In this document: in pieces, positions 1 through 5,685 of the stretch
Position numbering within the stretch: the stretch's first letter is position 1
Layout: each line of letters opens with the position of its first letter
Source of the DNA: a bacterium
Lineage (GTDB): Bacteria; Verrucomicrobiota; Verrucomicrobiia; Opitutales; UBA953
Direction of reading: 5' to 3'
NCBI GenBank assembly: GCA_009926645.1
Contig: RFOO01000034.1
Location: forward strand, 1-8,293
DNA length: 8,293 bases
Position numbers and translations under genes: made by a program
Notes under the pieces: model-generated
Seen by the model: the letters and a program-made list of their open reading frames with translations, nothing else
What the model was told of the DNA's origin: nothing
Database searches by the model: none

Positions 1-32
1 AGTCAACTGCTCTACCATTGAGCTATCTGGCC
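1..32 (-). tRNA. tRNA, 5' half only (probably tRNA-Lys)
   Basis: Read on the minus strand this is the 5' half of a tRNA. It has a 7-base acceptor strand GGCCAGA, then U8-A9, a GCUC D-stem closed by GAGC around an AAUGGUA D-loop, A26, an anticodon-stem strand GUUGA, and C32-U33. Position 1 of the window is U33, so the anticodon and the whole 3' half lie outside. The GUUGA stem after GAGCA is common in bacterial tRNA-Lys (CUU or UUU anticodon), so Lys is my best guess, but the identity cannot be read here. The gene lies 52 bp downstream of the rlmB-like gene on the same strand and may be cotranscribed with it. Confidence 0.88.
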
Positions 33-35
33 TCG

Positions 36-57
36 AACCTCTTTACCAAAGAGAGTT
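36..57 (-). other. hairpin in the leader of the tRNA
   Basis: On the minus strand CUCUUU-GGU-AAAGAG (39-53) is a perfect 6 bp stem with a 3-base loop. The stem extends by AAC/GUU past one bulged base (36-57). It ends three bases before the tRNA 5' end. It is A/U-rich and has no U-tract after it, so it is a poor intrinsic terminator. It could be a processing signal or spacer structure between the mRNA and the tRNA, or chance. Confidence 0.35.
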
Positions 58-84
58 TGAGACCGCAGGTAAAGAATAAATAAA

Positions 85-648
85 TCAGCGATGACCTCTT
101 TGGCGGACGGCCTCGAAGAGGCAAACGCCTGCGGAAACCGAGACGTTGAGGCAGGGTACGGAGCCGAGCATTGGGATGCGGAGGAGAAAATCGCATGTCT
201 CGGTTGTGAGGTGTCGCATCCCTTCGCCTTCGGCGCCCATGACGATGGCGAGAGGGCCGGTGAGTTTGGCGGAGTAGAGAGATTGACTTGCTTTATGGTC
301 GCTAGTGCCGGCGATCCAGACTCCGCCGTCTTTAAGTTTAACGAGAGCGTTGCGGAGATTGTTAGCTTGGACGATGGGAATGCTTTCGGCGGCGCCGACG
401 GCGACTTTTCTTACCGTTTCATTTACTGGTGCTGAATTTTTCTTGGTGATGATGACGAAGGCGCAGCCTGCGCAATCGGCGGTGCGGAGGCAGGCGCCGA
501 GGTTATGCGGGTCTTGGACTCCGTCTAAAACTAAAATGAGCGGATCTTTTTGGCGCTGGAGTAATTCAGGGATATGACTCTCATCCAATAAACGTAGAGG
601 GCGATTTAAGTCTGCGTGACGCGGAGCTCGATCGTTGGACCTCGACAT
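85..648 (-). CDS. TrmH/SpoU-family RNA 2'-O-methyltransferase, RlmB-like catalytic domain only
   Basis: This 187-residue SPOUT methyltransferase should transfer a methyl group from S-adenosylmethionine to a ribose 2'-OH in RNA. All three SpoU motifs are present. Motif 1 is DGVQDPHNLGACLRTAD (42-58, with N49 and R55). Motif 2 is VMGAEGEGM (136-144, with E140). Motif 3 is IPMLGSVPCLNVSVSAG (158-174, with N168 and S170). These segments and GAAESIP (85-91) closely resemble RlmB, which makes Gm2251 in 23S rRNA. RlmB of E. coli is 243 residues with an N-terminal L30e-like RNA-binding domain. Here that domain is absent: only about 35 residues precede the catalytic fold, and asd ends 6 bp before the start codon. 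There is no Shine-Dalgarno sequence. The gene probably shares an mRNA with asd. The family is certain; the exact target nucleotide is inferred, and a tRNA target is possible. Confidence 0.88.
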   Translation of the reverse strand: MSRSNDRAPRHADLNRPLRLLDESHIPELLQRQKDPLILVLDGVQDPHNLGACLRTADCAGCAFVIITKKNSAPVNETVRKVAVGAAESIPIVQANNLRNALVKLKDGGVWIAGTSDHKASQSLYSAKLTGPLAIVMGAEGEGMRHLTTETCDFLLRIPMLGSVPCLNVSVSAGVCLFEAVRQRGHR

Positions 649-654
649 CGTAGG

Positions 655-1677
655 TTATTTTTTGCGCGCTAATTTACCGCGGCTATGGAGGGCTTCGGCG
701 ATTTGAATCGCATTGAGGGCGGCCCCTTTCCAGAGCTGATCACCGCTGACCCAGAGGGAGAGTCCATTATCAAAGAGAGTGTCTTTGCGAATACGGCCCA
801 CGCCGCATTTTTCTTTGCCGGCGTAGTCGAGGGGCATGGGGTAAATTTTCTTCGCGGTATCGTCGCAGACTTCGGCCCCGGGGAAGGCGGCGATGGCTTG
901 GCGGGCGACGGCGACATTGACGGGCTTTTCGAATTCGGCGCTGATGGCGATGGAGTGAGCGCGGAAGACTGGAACACGAACGCAGGTGGTTGTGACCTTT
1001 AAGCTAGGAAGGTTCATGATTTTGCGACCTTCGTTGAGCATTTTCATTTCTTCTTTCGTGTAACCATCTTCTAAGAAAGAATCGACGTGTGGGATGAGAT
1101 TGAAAGCGATGGTGTGTGGGTAGACTTTGGCTGGGGAGGGTTCGCCTTTGACCCAAGCGCGCACTTGAGTGTCGAGTTCGCGCATGGCTTCGGCGCCTGT
1201 GCCAGAGACTGCTTGGTAGGTGGAGGCGAAGAATCGCTTTAGACCAAAAGCTTTATGGAGAGGGAAGAGTCCCATTAAAGCGATGGCTGTGGAGCAGTTG
1301 GGGTTGGCGATGATGCCGTGGTGGTTATCGAGTGCATCGGCATTGATTTCGGGGACGACCAGAGGGACTTTGGGGTCCATCCGGAAGGCAGAGCTATTGT
1401 CGATGACGATGACACCGCGTTTGACTGCTTCGGGGGCAAGGGCGAGGGAGACGGAGCCTCCGGCGCTAAAGATAACGCAGTCGAGTCCTTCGAAAGCCTC
1501 TGGTTTGGCCTCTTGAACCGTCCATTCCTTACCTCCGTAGCTGATCTTAGAACCAGCCGAGCGAGCTGAGGCGAGGGGGCGCAGCTCTGCCACGGGGAAG
1601 TTTCTTTTTGCCATGAGAGCGAGCAGTTCTTGACCCACCGCGCCTGTCACGCCCACGATGCCGATACGATATGCCAT
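655..1677 (-). CDS. asd: aspartate-semialdehyde dehydrogenase
   Basis: Asd reduces L-aspartyl-4-phosphate with NADPH to aspartate semialdehyde in the cytoplasm. This is the branch point to diaminopimelate and lysine, and to methionine and threonine. The 340 residues match the usual family length. A Rossmann nucleotide-binding loop GVTGAVG is at 9-15. DNSSAFRM is at 93-100. The catalytic cysteine is C128 in NPNCST. The active-site segment TYQAVSGTGAEAM lies at 153-165 (Q155). RVPVFRAHS at 234-242 holds the catalytic histidine H241, and the C-terminal domain carries WVSGDQLWKGAALNA (309-323). All key residues are intact. The ATG at 1675-1677 gives a normal N-terminus (MAYRIGIVGV), though no Shine-Dalgarno precedes it. 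The gene is head-to-head with the L,D-transpeptidase gene and overlaps it by 7 bp, so its promoter must lie inside that gene. The rlmB-like gene follows after 6 bp. Confidence 0.97.
   Translation of the reverse strand: MAYRIGIVGVTGAVGQELLALMAKRNFPVAELRPLASARSAGSKISYGGKEWTVQEAKPEAFEGLDCVIFSAGGSVSLALAPEAVKRGVIVIDNSSAFRMDPKVPLVVPEINADALDNHHGIIANPNCSTAIALMGLFPLHKAFGLKRFFASTYQAVSGTGAEAMRELDTQVRAWVKGEPSPAKVYPHTIAFNLIPHVDSFLEDGYTKEEMKMLNEGRKIMNLPSLKVTTTCVRVPVFRAHSIAISAEFEKPVNVAVARQAIAAFPGAEVCDDTAKKIYPMPLDYAGKEKCGVGRIRKDTLFDNGLSLWVSGDQLWKGAALNAIQIAEALHSRGKLARKK
1671..1677. other. overlapping divergent start codons of asd and the L,D-transpeptidase gene
   Basis: The heptamer ATGCCAT carries the plus-strand ATG of the L,D-transpeptidase gene (1671-1673) and, on the minus strand, the ATG of asd (1675-1677), separated by one base. 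If both starts are right, neither gene has a private 5' region. The overlap depends on the L,D-transpeptidase start, which could lie up to 39 bp further in at a TTG or GTG. Confidence 0.6.
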
Positions 1678-2228
1678 GTTCTGAGTTATCTTTGGTGTTG
1701 AAAGGGGAGTTGTTAGAGCGCCTCAAGGCACTCGGTATTCCTGCTTCGAAACATTGCCTAGTTGTGTCGATTGACCAGCAAAAATTATGGTATTTTGCAG
1801 AGAATGCCGTTCACGCCTATAAAGTCAGCACAGCGCGGGCGGGTCGTGGATGTATTAAGGATTCTTTGCAGACCCCCTTGGGCGTGCTACGAGTGGCCGA
1901 GAAGCATGGGTCAGGGGCGCTGCCTGGAATGGTGTTTAAGGCACGTCAGCCTACGGGTGAGGTATGGCAGCGTGGGAAGCCACAGCCTGATAATTTAATT
2001 ACCAGTCGAATTCTTTGGCTCGAGGGTATGGAATCGGGCGTGAATGCTGGTGAGGATGATCAAGGGCGTGTGGTTGATACCAAGTCGCGCTTTATTTATA
2101 TCCATGGCACCAATCAGGAGGAGAAGTTAGGTCAGCCCAATAGTCATGGGTGTGTGTTGTTATCCGATGCGGATGTGATAGAGCTTTATGAACGAGTTCC
2201 GCTGGGAACGTTCGTTTACATCGCTTAA
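1671..2228 (+). CDS. L,D-transpeptidase (YkuD domain), small form without signal peptide
   Basis: YkuD-fold L,D-transpeptidases attack the L-to-D bond after diaminopimelate with a catalytic cysteine, forming 3-3 crosslinks, trimming stems or attaching proteins. In this 185-residue protein the domain spans about residues 27-184: LVVSIDQQKLWYF, then VSTARAG (52-58), a TPLGVLRV strand (68-75), FIYIHGTN (141-148) and the signature SHGC (158-161). H145 and H159-C161 are the expected active-site residues. The motif is normally SHGC[VI]R; here the Arg position is L163, read clearly from the codon TTG. No signal peptide or membrane segment is visible. I chose the ATG at 1671. TTG or GTG codons at 1692-1710 are possible, and a GGGGAG directly abuts the TTG at 1710, which is too close for a ribosome binding site. 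The gene is wedged between asd and mrdA with no intergenic DNA. The family is secure; activity and location are uncertain. Confidence 0.9.
   Translation: MPCSELSLVLKGELLERLKALGIPASKHCLVVSIDQQKLWYFAENAVHAYKVSTARAGRGCIKDSLQTPLGVLRVAEKHGSGALPGMVFKARQPTGEVWQRGKPQPDNLITSRILWLEGMESGVNAGEDDQGRVVDTKSRFIYIHGTNQEEKLGQPNSHGCVLLSDADVIELYERVPLGTFVYIA
2225..2228. other. shared TTAA stop of the L,D-transpeptidase gene and mrdA
   Basis: The palindrome TTAA gives TAA on the plus strand (2226-2228, end of the L,D-transpeptidase gene) and TAA on the minus strand (2227-2225, end of mrdA). The two genes are convergent, overlap by 4 bp and leave no room for a terminator between them. Both stops are unambiguous. 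Confidence 0.95.
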
Positions 2229-4297
2229 TCCTTATCGTTTTCCTGCAACCAGCCTTCGAGCATTGCTTTGGCGACAGGGCCAGCCGTTTTGCCACCCCAA
2301 GTGCTGGTATCGAGTTGGCCTTCGATTAAGACCGCGAAAGCTACGGCAGGATTATCGGCGGGAGCGTAACCGATGACCCAAGCAAGGTGGGCTTTTTCTC
2401 CGTTCTTAAAATATTCTGAAGTACCGGTTTTAGCGGCGATGGTCAGACCCTCGATTTGCATACTGCGTGCGGTACCTTCTTCGACGCAGCGTTTCATCCC
2501 TGAGCGAATGGCTTCGAGTTGGTCTTTGTTAAGACCGATGGATGTTGCACCTTCGTGGCGTCCATCGCGATTGGGATCGTGAATGATGGTGGGAGTGGTG
2601 CGGGTTTCGTTGCGAGCGACAGATGCGGCTAAGCAGGCCATGTGGAGTGGGGTTGTTAGCGTGTAGCCTTGTCCGATGGACATGTTAGCCGTGTCACCTG
2701 AATTCCATGGGCCAGCCCCGATGCGTTGTTTGTAGGCGGGGTCGGGAACAACCAAGCGGTTGGTAGGGTAGGGAAGTTCGGTTGTGGAGGGATTGGAAAG
2801 ACTCGGCGGCATGCGCAGGAGTGGGGCATCGAGTCCGAACCGACGAGCTTCTTTCGCGAGAAGGTCAGGCCCAAGTTTTAGTCCGACGCGATAGTTCCAA
2901 ACGTTGCAGGAAATCGTGAGCATTTTTTCTACATCGACTGAACCAAAGGCTTCGCCGCCGTGTTCAGGGAAGTCGCGATTGCCTACACGGAAGCTTGTAC
3001 CACATTCGAGGATGTCATCCCAGTCGATGACTTGGTTGCGCATGGCAGCGATGGCGGTGATGATTTTAAAAGTCGAGCCAGGGGCGTATTGACCTTGGGT
3101 AGCGCGATTGAGCCAACCGCCTTGGTTTTCAATTTCGTCGTAGTATTTATTGGAGATACGATTAACCAACTGATTAGGGTCGAACGTCGGCTGGCTGGCC
3201 ATGGCGAGGATTTCGCCCGTATTAACATCGAGCATCACTGCGGCCCCAGGGAGAGGGTTGCCCGTTGAGTCTTTGATGGTGCGTAAAGCTTCTTCGGCGG
3301 CCAATTGAATATTAATATCGAGCGACAGATTGATGGAGGAGCCTTGTCGTGGTTCGCTACTGCGTAAAAGTTCTTTATTATATCCCGAAGATGTTTTGGT
3401 CCAAAGTTCCCAGCCGCTAGCGCCGCTTAGAATTGGATCAAACGTTTGTTCGATTCCGGCTGCTCCGCGCTTACCTGTGTAGCGCAGCTTTTGGAGATTA
3501 TCGAAATTGAGGTCAGTGAAGTCATCGACGTTGGGGGGCAGGTCGGTTGAATCGCGAACATAGCCAAGGACGTGAGCGGCCATGGTGCTATAGGGGTAGG
3601 AGCGCACCATATCGGATTCGAGTGAGATGGGGCCACCTTGGGGGAATTGTTCGATGAAGCGGGCAACCGTACGATTAGCCTCATCGGGGTCGGAGGCGTT
3701 TTCTGAACCTGGAAACGCGAGGTCGGTAATGAGGGTGAATTTGAGGGCGCGCGATTCGGTTAAGTGTTTTCGGAGGGCAAGAAGATTGACTGTGCGTTCT
3801 TCTTTATTGAGCGGAAGTTTGGATGCGTTTTTAGAGCGTTTCGGTTTATCTGTATTGGCATCGATGACGAACCAGATTTTATCAAGCCAGCCATTGAGGA
3901 CATTGAGTCGTGCTTGTTCGCTCAGGGCGTCGTAGTTAATTTTTAAGACTGTCGGATCCGATTTAGCTTTGCGAATGAGGCTGAGGTATTCTTGGCGGAA
4001 CTCAGGTTGAAGGGAGAGTAAATCGGCTTTAACGCTCCAGCGTACGCGATTATCGACGATAGTGTAGCCGTGACGATCGTAGATTTTTCCGCGTGCGGGA
4101 GGGCGAATAACAACGCGCTTAATTTGGTTATCCGACTGCACCATAATCTCATTGGCTTGGACGAGTTGGCGGTAGGCTAAGCCGGCGGTGATGTAGATGA
4201 AACCGGCGATGAAAAAGATGAATAGAAAATTGATACGAACCCGACTGAGGGGATCAGAGGGGGTTGAGTGAGGTGATTCGTTAAAAAGATTTTTCAT
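2225..4297 (-). CDS. mrdA: penicillin-binding protein 2, elongasome D,D-transpeptidase
   Basis: PBP2 is the class B penicillin-binding protein that crosslinks new peptidoglycan during lateral elongation, with MreBCD and RodA. One signal-anchor helix lies at about 22-42 after a 20-residue cytoplasmic tail. The dimerisation (pedestal) domain begins with PPARGKIYDRHGYTIVDN (66-83). The transpeptidase domain holds SxxK as STFK (S408, K411), SxN as SCN (463-465) and KTGTSE (623-628). QGQYAPGSTFK is typical of PBP2. The protein is 690 residues against 633 in E. coli. The catalytic Ser is at 408 against 330 there, while the Ser-to-KTG spacing is nearly the same (215 against 214), so the extra length is N-terminal to the active site and includes a Lys-rich stretch at 151-169. 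The gene follows mreD by 16 bp, without a Shine-Dalgarno. No rodA follows; the next gene is convergent. Confidence 0.96.
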   Translation of the reverse strand: MKNLFNESPHSTPSDPLSRVRINFLFIFFIAGFIYITAGLAYRQLVQANEIMVQSDNQIKRVVIRPPARGKIYDRHGYTIVDNRVRWSVKADLLSLQPEFRQEYLSLIRKAKSDPTVLKINYDALSEQARLNVLNGWLDKIWFVIDANTDKPKRSKNASKLPLNKEERTVNLLALRKHLTESRALKFTLITDLAFPGSENASDPDEANRTVARFIEQFPQGGPISLESDMVRSYPYSTMAAHVLGYVRDSTDLPPNVDDFTDLNFDNLQKLRYTGKRGAAGIEQTFDPILSGASGWELWTKTSSGYNKELLRSSEPRQGSSINLSLDINIQLAAEEALRTIKDSTGNPLPGAAVMLDVNTGEILAMASQPTFDPNQLVNRISNKYYDEIENQGGWLNRATQGQYAPGSTFKIITAIAAMRNQVIDWDDILECGTSFRVGNRDFPEHGGEAFGSVDVEKMLTISCNVWNYRVGLKLGPDLLAKEARRFGLDAPLLRMPPSLSNPSTTELPYPTNRLVVPDPAYKQRIGAGPWNSGDTANMSIGQGYTLTTPLHMACLAASVARNETRTTPTIIHDPNRDGRHEGATSIGLNKDQLEAIRSGMKRCVEEGTARSMQIEGLTIAAKTGTSEYFKNGEKAHLAWVIGYAPADNPAVAFAVLIEGQLDTSTWGGKTAGPVAKAMLEGWLQENDKD

Positions 4298-4313
4298 TAA
4301 CTGCCAACGTGGC

Positions 4314-4826
4314 TTACGGGATGCGCAGTTTGTCCATTACCCGATTTTGGTAGACAGAGATGGTATTAAAGAGAAGCAGGGTTAGTGCCGCTGACAACAG
4401 GAGTTGAAGGGTTGCGTTGTATAAAAACAAAGAGAACTGGAATGGAATTTCTTCACGCAGGGAGATTGACATCGCTAGGTACCAGATAAAGCCACTGATG
4501 GTGTTAACAAGGATAGCACCTTGGCGGAGACGTGCTTTGTCGCGGAGGAGATCGGGGAAGCTGGACAGAATAATGGCGAGAAAGATCAGGCAGAATGCTA
4601 GACTACCGTGGGGAATGGGGCGAAGAGCCTCAAAAGTAAATCCGATGAAGGCAGAGAAGAGAATCGCTTGCCAGCGGCGTAGACGGCGGCAGGGGGCGAC
4701 GATGACTAATCCAGAAATGTAGAAGACAAGGTTCCAGGAGGAGAGTGAGCTGCTGAGCAAATCAGAGGCAACCAACCAAGGGTAGGTTGCGAGAAAGAGA
4801 ATGAGCCAGGCCCAGGTGAGGGTCAT
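4314..4826 (-). CDS. mreD: rod shape-determining protein MreD
   Basis: MreD is the inner-membrane partner of MreC in the elongasome. This 170-residue protein (E. coli MreD has 162) is strongly hydrophobic, with five or six likely membrane helices at about 3-22, 31-46, 53-67, 74-91, 102-120 and 132-155. Arg/Lys-rich loops at 47-52 and 95-101 fit the positive-inside rule. FEALRPIPHGSLAF (65-78) resembles the conserved MreD segment with Pro-Gly before a helix. Sequence conservation in this family is low, so the call rests largely on position: between mreC and mrdA, with size and topology matching. Its ATG overlaps the mreC stop as ATGA (4 bp). It alone in the window has a strong Shine-Dalgarno, which points to translational coupling or reinitiation. 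Confidence 0.88.
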   Translation of the reverse strand: MTLTWAWLILFLATYPWLVASDLLSSSLSSWNLVFYISGLVIVAPCRRLRRWQAILFSAFIGFTFEALRPIPHGSLAFCLIFLAIILSSFPDLLRDKARLRQGAILVNTISGFIWYLAMSISLREEIPFQFSLFLYNATLQLLLSAALTLLLFNTISVYQNRVMDKLRIP

Positions 4827-5665
4827 TTAAATTCCTCCAACTTAATCCGGTCGGTCGGCGACATGAGAATTTCGCCTGCGGTTGGGTATTTGGGAACGAG
4901 GACTGAGACTTCTTCGATGGTGTCGAGATTCTTGGATGGCACCATGTAGGCTTCTTTGAGATTACCTTGGGCGGTGCTCGTGACTCCACCTTCGAGAGTT
5001 CCGAGGATGAGACCTGCGGGGAAAACTCCGCCTAGACCGGTGGTGGATACCTTAGCGCGCCCCGTGGTGAAGGGGTTGGAGGCAACGCCACTGACGTGAA
5101 CGATGCGTGGAGGGTCGTCTCCTTCGAGAAAGGCGGTGCAGCGGAAGGCTGGGCTAGTTACCAGTTCGACTTCACTGATGTTAAGGTGGACTGTGGTGAC
5201 ACGGCCGACCACGCGATTGCCAAAGACGACGGGGCAACCTGGGCGAATGCCGTCATTGCGACCTTTGCGAATGAGCATGCGTTGCCACCACGTTGAAGTG
5301 TCGCGTGTGGCGACCCGGGCGACGACCGTGAGGTATTCGGTCGAATTCGGATAGCGTAGCATCTCACGAAGACGAAGATTTTCCTTTCGGATATCTTCCA
5401 TCGCATGAAGTTTTAGTTCTAATGTTGCGTTGATACGTGCGAGGTCACGTCCGGCGGCGACGAGATCTTCGGTGCTACGACTGCGCAGTTCCCAGTAACG
5501 TGCGAGGTCGCGACTTTTGCTGAGAAGTTGGATAGCGGGGGCTTGGAACTCGGAAAAAGCCTCTTTGTTAAGACGACGAATTGTGCTCGGTAGAGCAATC
5601 CACAGCCCGATGAAAACAATCAGGGCGACGATGGATGCTTTGGCGCCTTGGCGGTTATTATCCAT
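4823..5665 (-). CDS. mreC: rod shape-determining protein MreC
   Basis: MreC is a bitopic periplasmic scaffold that links MreB and MreD to PBP2 and RodA and activates PBP2. The 280 residues begin with a short basic cytoplasmic tail and one membrane helix at about 11-28. A predicted coiled coil follows at about 60-106, ending in RKENLRLREML. The rest is the beta-rich domain, with ATRDTSTWWQRMLIRKG (119-135), NDGIRPGCPVV (137-147) and a GNRVVGRV turn (149-156), all typical of MreC. The C-terminus ends shortly after the second beta domain, so there is no long Pro-rich tail. The gene starts 20 bp after mreB and ends overlapping mreD. No Shine-Dalgarno precedes it; a small hairpin occupies that place instead. 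Confidence 0.95.
   Translation of the reverse strand: MDNNRQGAKASIVALIVFIGLWIALPSTIRRLNKEAFSEFQAPAIQLLSKSRDLARYWELRSRSTEDLVAAGRDLARINATLELKLHAMEDIRKENLRLREMLRYPNSTEYLTVVARVATRDTSTWWQRMLIRKGRNDGIRPGCPVVFGNRVVGRVTTVHLNISEVELVTSPAFRCTAFLEGDDPPRIVHVSGVASNPFTTGRAKVSTTGLGGVFPAGLILGTLEGGVTSTAQGNLKEAYMVPSKNLDTIEEVSVLVPKYPTAGEILMSPTDRIKLEEFK
4832..4838 (-). promoter_or_regulatory. Shine-Dalgarno site of mreD
   Basis: On the minus strand GGAGGAA precedes the mreD ATG with 7 bases between GGAGG and the start codon, which is ideal spacing. It lies inside the 3' end of mreC. It fixes the mreD start and is the only convincing ribosome binding site among the nine starts in the window. Confidence 0.85.
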
Positions 5666-5666
5666 G

Positions 5667-5680
5667 GCGGGTTAGCCCGC
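5667..5680 (-). other. hairpin immediately before the mreC start
   Basis: The 20 bp between mreB and mreC contain GCGGG-CTAA-CCCGC on the minus strand: a perfect, all-G/C 5 bp stem with a 4-base loop, ending one base before the mreC ATG. It sits where a Shine-Dalgarno would be, with no U-tract, so it is not a terminator. It may slow initiation on mreC and keep MreC below MreB; this is inference. Confidence 0.45.
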
Positions 5681-5685
5681 GAGAA

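Noticed and set aside
91..435. Long plus-strand open frames opposite the rlmB-like, asd, mrdA and mreC genes.
   Set aside because: They lie wholly antisense to strongly conserved genes, show no recognisable domain, and are expected shadows of the codon bias of those genes.
1630..1670. TTGACC at 1630-1635 as a -35 box for the L,D-transpeptidase gene.
   Set aside because: No -10-like hexamer occurs at 16-18 bp; TACGAT at 1665-1670 is 29 bp away.
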